Below, one piece after another: positions 48,201-58,539 of a stretch of DNA of 64,000 bases (the stretch's first letter is position 1; every line of letters begins with the position of its first letter). The stretch lies in the NCBI GenBank assembly GCA_024336345.1, contig JANFOG010000005.1, positions 1,798,001 to 1,862,000 on the forward strand, written 5' to 3'. This DNA is from Mariannaea sp. PMI_226 (lineage: Eukaryota; Ascomycota; Sordariomycetes; Hypocreales; Nectriaceae). The notes beneath the pieces were generated by a model, which was given only the letters and a program-made list of their open reading frames with translations, was not told where the DNA came from and did no database searches. Both the position numbers and the translations under genes were made by a program.

Positions 48201-49018
48201 CCTTCTCTCTCAGCTGTCGTGAATAGCTCTCACACAGTGTCGAACATGTCTGTTCATACTCCTGCCCTGAATCCGCCCTGACCACCAAGACTTGTGTTGT
48301 CAACCACTGACTGTCCTAACCTAAGCTCAGTTTGCCGCTGTTCTCATTGGCTCGGGAGCTCCCGTTCCTAGATCGTCACTAGGGGTTGACTGCCGACGAT
48401 GGCTACCCTAACGGACTAGATTTCAGGGTCCTTTTCTCCAGTTGCTCATGCTAATAGTCCCTTGCTTACAGCGAACCAAGTTTGATCTGTTTCCGTGACA
48501 GCTGCACAAGAGAGCTATGTCCTCATCTCATCACACTCCAGCACAATCTAGATGCAAAGGTCTGTAGCCAAGCATCGAGAATCGGCTCTAAATCTGGGTC
48601 TCCTAGCCCATTTGCACATTCTCAGGGCGAAAGGTTCCGCAAAGAACGCACTGTGTAACCGGAAGACCTGAAGTTTGTCAAGTAACCCTGCGGTACGGCG
48701 CATCCCATCGGATATTTGCCTCTTGTACATGCAGAATTCTCCTTTCAGTCAAGTTTAGAGGGACTATCAGACGCATGGCAACCTCACAGGCGGGGTTTCG
48801 AGATCATTTATCGGGTTATGACCCTGTATGTCCTCGAGTACTTACATGCAGCCCCCGGAGTTGTTTCGATGATTGGTCTTCAAGGCAACAACTGTATACA
48901 TTCTCATACACTTGAGAAGGTAGATACTCGCGAGAAGGTCTCTGATACCGCCTGAACAGTACTGCTTGCACCCTCGGAGAAAGCTAGCTTGGAGGGGAGG
49001 AGAGGGACCGAGCTGATC

Positions 49019-49026
49019 TATAAAAA
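49019..49026 (+). promoter_or_regulatory. TATA box of the small Cys-rich gene
   Basis: TATAAAAA lies 271 bases upstream of the ATG at 49290 and is followed by a CT-rich stretch (about 49055-49095), a typical fungal transcription start region. The probable leader intron then shortens the mature leader. Confidence 0.5.
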
Positions 49027-49161
49027 TGCCAGCCTGATCCGCGAAAGCTGGGTTGATTTCTTTTCTCCATCACTTCATTCTTGAAGCTTTCTCATATATA
49101 CATGTTCCAAAAACTCTATATCATCCATATCCTTGAGGCCCATTCACAATCCCTGAGTTCA

Positions 49162-49229
49162 GTGAGTGATCGCACCAACACTTTTGCCATTGATCCTGAT
49201 ATATATTGACCAAGCTACATCCATTTCAG
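49162..49229 (+). other. Probable 5' UTR intron of the small Cys-rich gene
   Basis: GTGAGT donor at 49162, branch-like ATTGACC near 49205 and TTTCAG acceptor ending at 49229; 68 bases. Confidence 0.5.
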
Positions 49230-49289
49230 CAAATTTCTCAATTCAGCCTCCGCAGCAGCTAACTACGGCAACCGATACACTAACTCAAA

Positions 49290-49538
49290 ATGTGTGATTT
49301 CGAAGAATTCCTTTTCCTTTGCAACCATTCCATAGTTCGCATCAAGTCATATTGCCACTTTGCTCGCAACGACCCCAACCACCAATGTTTCGGGGTCAAA
49401 GTTCTCCGCAATTCGTGGCGCCAATGCGTTCCTTGCGAGAACTGCCTGGATGATGCAGAGACCGTGACCGGAATGGAGTGTGGTGGTGATGACAACAACT
49501 CTGAGAAGGTCAACAACAGCAACAGCGGTTCCAAGTAA
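49290..49538 (+). CDS. Small Cys-rich protein of unknown function
   Basis: An 82-residue protein whose ATG sits in a good fungal context (TCAAAATG), behind a TATA box and a probable leader intron. Cys lie at 2, 11, 22, 33, 46, 49, 52 and 64 and His at 13, 23 and 31. The core reads CNHSIVRIKSYCHFARNDP, then HQCFGVKVLR and CVPCENC. There is no signal peptide, so a secreted effector is unlikely; the Cys/His spacing and the CxxCxxC end of the core suggest metal binding (inference). The tail (about 65-82) is Asn/Ser/Gly-rich. I think short ascomycete proteins with a similar core exist, but I can name no family. The TAA overlaps a GTAAGC donor-like site; splicing there to an ATACAG acceptor would change only the last few residues. 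It is flanked by long gene-free stretches. Confidence 0.5.
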   Translation: MCDFEEFLFLCNHSIVRIKSYCHFARNDPNHQCFGVKVLRNSWRQCVPCENCLDDAETVTGMECGGDDNNSEKVNNSNSGSK

Positions 49539-50846
49539 GCGAACCGAGACAAATACAATAGGCTCTCCCTTAACTGAGCAAGCTGAATGGTGACAAAACA
49601 ATACAGAGAAGAATAATCACTGAATTTTGTCACATTTTCGGATCAATTTCAGGCCTGGATAAAGCTCTGTCTGACTTGTATTTAATTATCTATATATTGG
49701 CTTTTGGATTCGCTGAGGGGAGTTAAATTGCAAATCGTACTGGCAGAGAGGGAACAAACGTGGCCAAAAGTAATGGCGCCGAAATCATGGGAAATATTTT
49801 ACTGGAAACCTTAAGGGTAGCGAAATATAATCCCCTTTTCACGCTCATCCCATGCTCCTGAAATGAATCGTGATGAAACAGGGCATTCTGGAGGTCACAC
49901 AACTTCTCAGGTTTACGCAACATGTAGGGAGACCAGAAGAGGGGGCAAGGATCACCCACAAAGGCAAACAAAGACAGCAAATCTGGGAGGAGATGAGGCC
50001 CGGGGGCTTACAGGCGTCTAGAACGAGCGCCGCATCACACAATGGACAGAGTGGCGGGGTGATTGTGATGCCCTACTTCTCTTTTGATCGTTACGCGGGA
50101 TCAATGCCCCCTTGAGCGTGCGGGGAGGTACAGCATCTCCGTGGCCGGGGCATTATGGAGCGTGTGTTTGCTGTTCCGTCCAAAGAGATTAGGGAGTCTA
50201 GACAATGAGTAAGGCGGTGTATGCGGAGTGAGAGTCGGTAGCTAGTACTTCTGCTGCCCGGTGAAGAGTTCTCCGCAGAGAAGCCGCGCGTTCGAGTGTC
50301 TGCCTCGAAGTTTCTCTACCGTGTAGGCGCCATGAGAGAGAGTTTGGAAGAATTGATCGATGACTAGCTGTTCCTATAGCTATCATGCAATATGACCATG
50401 AGGAGGGCATGCTGTAACCACTCAACAGACATGAACCTGGATGACTTATCACAGTGATCACAACGTGAGGAGCACAAAACGGCTTTCTGTTTGGAGGCGC
50501 CAATTACCCTGAACACAGCGTCACTGCAGCGGAGAATACAAAACGGCGAGTATTTAAGCCACCAAAGAGAAGAAAAAAAGGAAAAGAACAAGAAAAGCTT
50601 GGAATATCCAAGCATTAGGGCGGAGTAGAAAAAGTAGGGAGTAAAAAAGCAACGAAATAAATAGAGAAAAAGAGTCACAACAACGAAAGATGGAAAAGTT
50701 GCAGTAACAGAGTTACAAAAGCCTAGGACAGCGATGGGAACAACGGAATTGAACCAAAAAAAAAAAAGAATTGGGCGGTATCTAGCAAGAATACACAAAA
50801 TGAATCATAACTTGTTGCTTTGCTTGGTAGGACGTAACTCGGCTAG
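49539..50846. other. Intergenic region between the small gene and dap1
   Basis: Contains the 3' regions of two convergent genes and an A-rich stretch at 50560-50770. The minus-strand frame 50364-50798 is the complement of that A-rich stretch and has no domain. No supported gene. Confidence 0.55.
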
Positions 50847-51524
50847 TCAATCCATGTTTGTGGCGCCCTCGACGATGCCCACGACGTTGTACCGCTTAGA
50901 AAAGAAGGTGACCCAGTCGTTTAAAACACCCTTTTCCTTGTCTGACAGATCGTCCCAGTCTGGGCGAACATCCTCACTCTTAGTAGATGTCTTGCCTAGA
51001 GCTCTGGAGGCGTCCTTTCCTGCGAAGACTACAGCGAGGAGAGGGAAGGGAAACGTATTAGTGAATGTCCGACGACAGCTGTACTGCTGAGAGGGAGAAG
51101 TGAAAGGCTTCAAGGGGAATCAAAAACGAGGAAGAGGTGAATGAGAGACATACCGTTGTATGAACCACCAGGGAGATAGGCTTTGTTGCCAGTCACATCA
51201 TAGACCTTGCCCTGTTGAAAATACAGTGGTTAGCTAAGGAAAGCTTCCAGGGCCGGCTAACGCAGGGCGCCAGAGACGCATACTTTGATGGCGACATAGC
51301 ACTTCTCGCCTTCGGAGCCTAGTTGACGCAGTTACTGTTAGCATACAGGCCAGTCAGGGTGGGATATCACGGGGGAGAAGGGGGTTGGTTGGCTGCTTTA
51401 TGACGGGCAGCGGGGTTGAAAGCGCAGACGCACCATTGGACCTGGCAAGCTCCTCCTGGGAGATGGGGTCGTCCTTGGGAGGGTTCAATTGAACGGGGAC
51501 CTTGGGCTCGAACTTGCCAGACAT
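50847..51524 (-). CDS. dap1: Dap1/PGRMC-type haem-binding cytochrome-b5-like protein
   Basis: Four exons in reading order, 51434-51524, 51284-51318, 51154-51211 and 50847-51028, give 121 residues. Phases fit at every join; donors are GTGCGT, GTATGC and GTATGT. The protein is almost entirely one cytochrome-b5-like domain: CYVAIKGKVYDVTGNKAYLP, then GGSYNVFAGKDASRAL, where the Tyr of SYNVF aligns with the haem-ligand Tyr of PGRMC proteins, and DLSDKEKGVLNDWVTFFSKRY near the end. Dap1 binds haem and supports cytochrome P450 enzymes of sterol synthesis (Erg11, Erg5) and damage resistance. No transmembrane segment is visible at the N-terminus, unlike animal PGRMC. It is divergent from mgr3, sharing a 371-base promoter region. 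Confidence 0.93.
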
Positions 51525-51895
51525 GGCGGATGTGATGCTGCTGAAGGACTAGAGGAATTGGAGGAGGTGAATTGGGCGAGGGTGTTTGTCCAGAGATTAA
51601 ATAGAGTAGGCTAATAAGTAGGGTAATAGACGAGGTTAAGGCATTAAGGGATGTTGTCAGTGCCCAGTGTTGCCATTATTCGCCTTCCCCGGACGGACCC
51701 CACCAAAAAGCCTCGGCGTCCAGTCCGTACGAATTGGCAGCTGCTTTTTCTCCGGCATGGTCCGTGCTTGCGCTTCGACTGTCCGTCCCGTCATAGAGCA
51801 AATCCATCATCAACCCATCCCATCCCGCCTGGTTCTTGTCGCGGGCATCTGTAGCTTTTGCAACTCAACACCCCAACGCGCGCCGCCACCCAGCC
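51525..51895. promoter_or_regulatory. Divergent promoter region of dap1 and mgr3
   Basis: The 371 bases between the two start codons hold both promoters and leaders. An A/T-rich ATTAAATAGAG stretch at about 51597 may serve dap1. The half nearer mgr3 is GC-rich. No defined operator was identified. Confidence 0.6.
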
Positions 51896-53557
51896 ATGTC
51901 GGTGTCAGCAGTCGCCTCGCTGCGGCCCCTGCGAGGCCACTGTCTTCGGCATGCCTCCTCCGCGCTGCTGTCCGTTCACCTCCGATCCCGCTCCGCCTCA
52001 CTTCACATCCGAGCCGTCGTGCCCCTCCATCCCCAACTCGACGCCTCGCAGCGACGCATGCAGAGCACCTCCAGCACCAGCAATGCGGACAAGGAACTCT
52101 CTGAGAGGCAGAACCAGCTGCCTAGGAAGCACCAACCCGTGCAGCAACCCATCACATTCCGCAAGTTTGCGACTCGTGCCCTGGGCGCCGGCCTGCGCAG
52201 TCTCGTCACGGCATTGAGCCCCTCGGGGATCAAAACTGCTTTCCGCCAGAGCCCCGGAGCGACAACTCTCGCATTGGCAGTGTAATATCCAGCCTACATA
52301 CTTTCCCTACTTTCTTCCCAGAAAATCAATGCTAACTTCTTTCTTCACAGTCTCGTCGTGATTGCCATCGTTGCTGGCTACACAGTCAAACTTTACTTTA
52401 CCTACTTCAATCACTCTCAGTTTACGAGATATCCCAAACCCATCGCGAACTCGCTCCGACGCGCTCTCTACTACACCAATATTCAACCCGATGCCGAATT
52501 GGCGCTCAAGTACTACAAGCGCGCTATGGAGCAGTGCGCTGACTTTGGTCTGGACCCTTTCTCGGATGAAGTGCTAGGCATTCGCATCCAGACTTCATAC
52601 TGGCTTCAGAAGATTGAGAACTACAATGGCACCCTCCACGTCCTTGAATCTGTCTTGGGAGATTTGAGAAAATGGGTTGATGTAATGGAGCAGTCGGTTC
52701 GTGATGGAAAGATCGACAACGCCGGGAAACTTGTCACTCCAACCCCTCAAAAATCGGACGGCACTGTGGCAAAGGATGCTGCGTCAACCCCTGCTTCTTC
52801 TCCTTCCACCGACAAGACCGAAGACGAATTCATCCCCGAGAACCTCTGGCACAAACGTCGGCGCCTCCTCGCCAAGGCCGTCGGTGTTTCTGTCAAGCTT
52901 GGAGAGCTGTACTCGGACGAGCATGTCCTCGACCCAGACAACTCCCAGAAGCATTTGATTTGGGCCGTTGAGACGACATTGAAAGAGTTCCGTCGCCGCA
53001 AGACAGAGGGAGTCAAGGAAGGCGAGGGTGACTGGCTCTCTCCCGAAGAGACGGGTGCTACTCTAGAGTCCCTCGGCCGGGACTACGAGAGCAAGTCGCA
53101 GTTCCACCTCGCAATCCCGCTCTTCTTCCAAGCCCTCCGTCTCTGCGAGTCGCCTTGCCATCGCCCCGTCATCATGAACAATCTCGCAGCCACCTTCGCC
53201 CAGCACCCCATTTTCACCCCAACTCACGCCGACCAACCTTCCGACGCCCTCCGCGAGCTGCACGACCCGGCCACCCCGACCAGCCGCAAGGAGTGCCTGG
53301 AAGCCGCGCTCAACTGGTCCCAGAACGCCTACCAGCACGCCGTGGAGGTCAAGGGCGAGGACCGCACCCCCGAATGCGACGAAGCCTGCGCCGTCGCTCT
53401 GTGCAATTGGGCTGACGTTGCCGCCATGATGGGCAACGCCGAACTTGCGCGCAAGAAGTATAACCAGTGCATCGACATGAGCACTAAGCTGGAATTTCCT
53501 CAGGGCGTGGCGCAGGCACGCACAGGTCTGGCAAAGTTGGATGCTAAGACGGCCTAG
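51896..53557 (+). CDS. mgr3: Mgr3-like TPR protein, adaptor of the mitochondrial i-AAA protease
   Basis: Two exons, 51896-52281 and 52351-53557, give 530 residues; the intron (GTAATA donor, GCTAAC branch, CACAG acceptor) lies inside the membrane segment codons. Residues 1-50 are rich in Arg, Ser and Ala with no acidic residue (SLRPLRGHCLRHASSALL), a clear mitochondrial presequence. One membrane span lies at about 122-143 (TLALAVLVVIAIVAGYTVK). The rest is soluble and TPR-like: DAELALKYYKRAMEQCADFG, YWLQKIENYNGTLHVLESVL, ESKSQFHLAIPLFFQALRLC and the ALCNWADVAAMMGNAELARKKY block. In yeast, Mgr3 with Mgr1 delivers substrates to Yme1 in the inner membrane. The start is the first ATG; the frame extends upstream only to a TTG. 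A Thr/Ser/Pro-rich insert lies near 235-270. Assignment rests on architecture and motif recall. Confidence 0.85.
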
Positions 53558-54182
53558 GTACGCACTGGCTTTTTGGCCGGGTGTCCCGACTCCCATCCCT
53601 TCTCCCCCCCCTCCTCCGGAACCTGTATTTAAACAAGAATCTATTATGGGGCGGACTGTATGATAACGCTGCGTTTACGAGCACGTCTTGAGAGTCGCTC
53701 GATGTTACACATATATAGAATAACCCACCGGAGAGCCTTCTGGATATAAAGAAGTGACAAAGGAGCACCAATTCCCCCCTACTCTGCTCTCTTTAGTGAA
53801 GCGATGGGATCTGTTGCACGACAATATATGACTGCAATGGATGGAAGAATAATCATGGCATGAGCTAGGACTATATATCTTCTATCATATTTGAACCCGT
53901 GTGTTCACAAAAAAGAAACGCAAAACCAAACGGCTTGTAATGAGAAGTACTCTTCAGACTTTTCATTTTCTCATATCTAGGTGGAAACCCCCCCATCTCA
54001 AGTCATTGAAATGTCGAGTTTTGAAGGAGAGAATGTAATCGCCCATTCATGATGACTTTGCATATTTTCCCAGGATTTGAGCTCCATACTACTACAAATT
54101 GATTCACCCTAAGACTGTACGCCGTACGCCTTCACCATTCCATTCCCAATCTTAAAAAAAAAAACATTGCCTAGTTCATGAA
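53558..54182. other. Convergent intergenic region between mgr3 and rad52
   Basis: Shared 3' region of two converging genes. It holds a C-rich spot near 53605 and a T/A-rich segment near 53880-54175 that probably includes both polyadenylation sites. No gene seen. Confidence 0.6.
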
Positions 54183-55891
54183 TTATGCCATCTTCTGCCT
54201 CTTTGCTTCTAAGCCACTGGCTGCTGCTACGCCAGTCGCAGCAGTGCCGCTTCCGTTCGCCGGTAGGTCGGCCAACGGTGGTCTCCCAGCTCCGGCATCT
54301 CCAGGTGGTGGACGCTTCATTGTGGGCGGCCGGTACGATCCCCTATTTGCGAGAGGGCTCCCCTGTCCTCCTGGAGCACCTATTCGGCGTGCCTGATCTA
54401 GTGATGGGTTGACTAGATTCCCTCGAGCACTTTGAGAGCTAGGAGGAAAGGATGGGCGTACTGGTGTGAAGCTGCTCGTATTACCGCCCGGCGCGGCGGA
54501 GGCTTGGCTGCTTGTGGGAGGGACATGCTGTCCACTCCTGGAGACGGGTTTGGAAGAAGTATGGTCAATACCGGGAGTTTTGCGGATGGAAGGGCTCTCT
54601 GCTTTAGGATTGAAAGCCTGTTGTGCTTGGGGCATTGCGATGCGAGCGTTAGTCGCACCTTGGATAGCTGATTCGGACAGCTGATTGACTGCTTTGGCGG
54701 AGAAGAAGCCCACATTCTCCGGTATGTTGCCAGCCGGAGGTCCAGGAGGCGGGGGGCGGGGGCCACTGGCCTGGTTTGGCGTTGTAGAACGAGGTACGGG
54801 CTGAGGTCGGTTCGTTGGAGGCTGCTGGCCAGGATTTGAAGGCCTAGGTCGGGCCTGAATTTGATTTGGGGTTTGTGGAGGCCGAGTTGCTGGGGCTCCT
54901 GCAGAAAACGATCTGGTAGGTGCATGGGGAGGTTGTGCCTGGGGGCGGGAGGCATTCAGAGTATTTTTGTCACTTGGGCCTTGCCCCATTGCGGACGTAG
55001 ACAAAACTACTTCATCAGGGTGACCGTCCTCTGGGACACAGAAGTCGGCCTCGTCAAGTTCTACAAACATTCAGTCTCGAGCTCCTCAAATCCGTCCGAG
55101 GACATCATACCTCCTAGGAAGTCTTCAAACGAATCTGCGACAGTAGCGGCAGGCTCTGTTTTCACAACAGCTGTCGTCATTGTCGTTGTCGTCGCCAGCC
55201 CTGCACTTTTAGACTCCAACACTGGCTTCTCCATTTCTCGCTTGACAAAGTCAGAGTGACGATGAAGGTTGTCCTGGTCGAATTTCTTGACAGGTTCAGC
55301 CTTTAATTTCGTCACTTGCTTGACGTAGTCCTTGTCGTAAATACAATTACCCAAGACATTTCCGAAGTTTCGTAAAGCTCTCTTCATCGCGTCGGTGGTG
55401 CCCTCCTTCTTCGCCTTCTCGAATGCCATCGCCTTTCCTTTTGCGTTCTCGATCGACCCGTACCCGATATCCTCGTGGAATGTCCCATCCCGGAGTGTGA
55501 TGCGGACAATCACGGACAAGCCGATACTGACACGTTGAGTCTGGGGATTTTCGTCGGCGAAATCGACTTGTATGTTCTGAATAGAGGAAGACCATCCATT
55601 GAAACCGAAGACTTCGTTTGCAAGCGTGATGCATTTCTCGGCAGTGAGATAATGGACTTTGGTGCCGCCTGGGCCGGCACGCGCTGAGATGTATTCGGGA
55701 CCGAGCTGCTTATCGAGCCTCGACGCGATTGTGGCAATGTCTTTGGCAGTCCATTCGGAGACTCGTTGTTTAGCCTCCTCGAACGGGTTGGCCACAGTTG
55801 TGTGTTGATCGCCTGGGCTAATACAATATGATAGTTAGTCAGAGTGAAAGGGTATGCGTGACGAGCACGATGCAATAACGTACGCAGGCAT
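54183..55891 (-). CDS. rad52: DNA recombination and repair protein Rad52
   Basis: Three exons in reading order, 55884-55891, 55111-55817 and 54183-55060, encode 530 residues. The first exon is only 8 bases and holds the ATG; spliced through a GTACGT donor and a TTAG acceptor it yields MPAPGDQHTT..., as in other fungal Rad52 proteins. The strand-annealing domain spans about 20-190: KVHYLTAEKCITLANEVFGF, then NGWSSSIQNIQVDF, DGTFHEDIGYGSIENAKG, and KEGTTDAMKRALRNFGNVLG. The second intron (55061-55110, GTATGA donor, TTTGTAG acceptor) joins FEDFLGELDEADFC. The long C-terminal half is Pro/Ser/Gln-rich and disordered, as usual for the region that binds RPA and Rad51; it ends in a basic KRQKMA. Rad52 loads Rad51 onto RPA-coated DNA and anneals single strands in the nucleus. 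Confidence 0.95.
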
Positions 55892-57532
55892 GTTGGAGAC
55901 AACCAAACAAGCGCCGTCTATGCTGTCATCTATATTCAGGCGTGAAGTTGACAGATGGCCATGAGATGAGATGTCAGGATGTTCTTTGAGCGGTAGAAAG
56001 TATCCTGTTAGGACCAGCAGGGGGTTTTACGTTGCGTGAAGACCGAACGCGTTCAGTTATGGGGAATCGCGTCTGTTGCCTAAGATGCGATGACAGGAGA
56101 ACACGTGATTCGAAGACCTACCTTCCCTGGGCTAGGCAGGTAGTCTATTGTATGGAACTGCCGGGAGGTCCCGCGCAGCAAGGCCTAGAGTGGCGCCCCA
56201 CTGATTTTTAGGACACAATCTCGCCGACGCAGGTGTGTAATTGCTCTGTTCTGGTCCAAGTACATACACCCATGGGAAATGCTACCTAAGCGCACCCACA
56301 TAATGTTATGCCCCTTGTTTTCCTTCATTGCTGGCATTGACCGCTATACTTTGATAATCTGTGAGACACCTGACTTACCATAGTCTGCAGCAACTGAATA
56401 CATAATCCTTCTGACGTTTGCCTGGGTACCTAATACGACGTATGCCCGATGACGCTTGCTGCTATGTGGGGCATGTCTCCGATGACCAACTAATTGAGAT
56501 CAAGATGACGATTGAGTTGGCGTGTACGGAGGACGGAAGTAAGACGATGGTTGATGAGACATGGTCGTTTGATGTCCCCTGCATAACAAGTGATACGAGA
56601 GGCTATAGGCCACTGGGTGTTTGGACCGAGACTACCTCAGAGCTCCCAACAATTTTAAGATCCCACAACTCACGTCGAGCAGGGTATTACTATGTTCTCT
56701 ACCCCTTCGTACATAGCTTGGATATAAAGCACCTCAAAAGTTGACTATTCAGTGTCATATTCTTCCCGCACTCAGGTTTCATGCATAACTCTTACCTGGA
56801 TATATATCTACTTAGTTTGGTACTGTTTCTATCGGTGCTGTCTGAGCACGAGACATCCTTTCGTGCATCAGCTGAAGTTGAAGTAGTGAGTAGGCCACCC
56901 ATCAGTGACCTTGATAAGCGCCTTACCCCTGGCCTCAAGGAATGGGCGACCACAGAAACTACCTTGATCAGGTGTGCATAGGTAATCGATAAATATAGAA
57001 GAATGCTCACTTCCCTTGTGGTGGACTCAATTTTCGCGCCCTTTGGTTTCCAAAGGGACCCATATTCGCTGGAGTGGAAAGGCTTGGAGACGAAGAGCCA
57101 GAGATCACATTGGACGAGCATATTAGAAGAGCAAATAAGCAATTAGTATGTCACTCAAATCATAACATAGTTGCGATTAGCTCCAAATGGAAAGAAACCA
57201 AATGAAGTTGGGGCAGAAAAAAATAAGTACCCTTTCTACATACATATATCGTGTAATCTGTCCACAGCCCCTGGGACGAAAAGCAAAAAGAAAAACGCAG
57301 ATACAGTACTAATCTTTCCTCTCCACAAAGCGTGGAAAAAGGGATACCAGTGAACGCAGACAAACGCCGTTCAACCCACCGTGACGTAAAATGAGGTGCC
57401 GAAAAGTCTATGCCAGCCTTTGTTGCCAAATGAAAGTCGTTGTACCGATTGTTGTCGTGATATGTGCAGTTGATAACTCGTCCCAAGCGCCGTTGTTATG
57501 CAATTGTATTTCTCTTGTGAGGAAAGTTTCGT
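55892..57532. other. Intergenic region between rad52 and sts1
   Basis: Upstream region of rad52 and 3' region of sts1, both on the minus strand. The plus-strand frame 56418-56744 has no recognisable domain, and 57160-57486 is likewise empty. No supported gene. Confidence 0.55.
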
Positions 57533-58539
57533 CTACCATGGTCCAACTCGAACGGGAGCGCCGTATGCGCCAGACACCAGCTGATTCAAGATGGAGTTGG
57601 AATCAGCCGGGTTAGAAGAACCGTTTCCATTTGATCCCATCCAGCCGACATTGTTGGCCATTGCACTTATCGCACCAGCTAAGCGTCCACCCGACTGTTC
57701 GTTGTGTCTAGAGAGTGTCTGGTCCCATCCTCCACTATGCAGATTGATACCCCCACCTCGCTTGGCGGCTTCGTTGATAACCAAGGCCCATGCTTTAGAA
57801 ATCTCCTCGTACGCATTTTCTTTGTGGTGACGGTAGGCCTGGGGCTCCCAGTCAGGGAGTTTGTGAATAAGGCTGGTGGCACCATCAAGGAATTGAAGGG
57901 ATTTGTTGGCCTGAGTCTCGATAGGGGGAAGGAACTGAGGCGTGAAATCGGAGAGAGCATTGATCAAGGCAACTAGGGTATCCTTTACTCGGTAATAGGT
58001 ATATTCGGCACTCGACTGGCCATAGGGAGCGGCATCCTCAAGCTTGGTCATATAACCTTCCAAAAGTCCCAGGGCGGAAGAAACGGTGGGACGGGGAGCA
58101 CCGGAAATAACTTCGTTACCAATATCGGGATGTCGCTCGCAAATGCGCTCTAGAACGGTTCGGAGTTGTTCAGTGTCAAGGGTTTCAAGGAGTCGAGGGA
58201 GTGAGAGAGGTCGGCCTATGAGATCGTTGGCTCGAACTTTCTTGGACGGTCGAGCGAGGGATCGTGATGATATGGCTGGGGAACTCTGGGGTGACATGGT
58301 CTCGTCACCATCCTCATCGGCCTTTCGTTTACGGTTTGCCATGCTGTGGTGGAAGGGCGATACTAATGAGGTTGTGTTAGCAGAAAGCGGTGACGTGAGA
58401 GTAGGCTTGAGCCAAATGGAGATAGGGTGGAAGTTAAATGAGAATCTCAAGGGAACTCACAGGATCGCTGAGGAGAGAGACGAGGATTTTCGTGTTGATG
58501 AGGGAAAACAGGGGGTTGTGGTGAAAGCAAAACGTTCAT
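57533..58539 (-). CDS. sts1: Tethering factor for nuclear proteasome Sts1/Cut8
   Basis: Two exons, 58461-58539 and 57533-58362, give 302 residues. The 98-base intron has a GTGAGT donor, a GCTAAC branch and a CATTAG acceptor. Exon 1 supplies MNVLLSPQPPVFPHQHENP and RLSPQRS, which resembles the start of other fungal Sts1 proteins and stays in frame with exon 2. A shorter start inside exon 2 (ATG at 58342) is possible but less likely. A basic RKRKADE at 37-43 fits the known Lys-rich proteasome-binding N-terminus and a nuclear signal. The core includes RPLSLPRLLETLDTEQLRTV, APRPTVSSALGLLEGY, DFTPQFLPPIETQ and AYEEISKAWALVINEAAKRG, all typical of Cut8. The protein anchors the 26S proteasome at the nucleus and is itself short-lived. 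The last residues are Gly/Asn/Ser-rich. Confidence 0.92.

Larger units (their letters stand above)
45242..49289. other. 4 kb divergent intergenic region
   Basis: Upstream region of the C2H2 gene on the minus strand and of the small gene on the plus strand. The frames at 46451-47246 and 45964-46419 overlap on both strands and have no domain. It holds a CGGGAGCTCCCG palindrome at about 48353-48364, and a TATA box and leader intron near the right end. No other gene is supported. Confidence 0.55.

Noticed and set aside
56418..56744. 108-residue plus-strand frame between rad52 and sts1
   Set aside because: No domain, and no promoter or splice signal that I could see.
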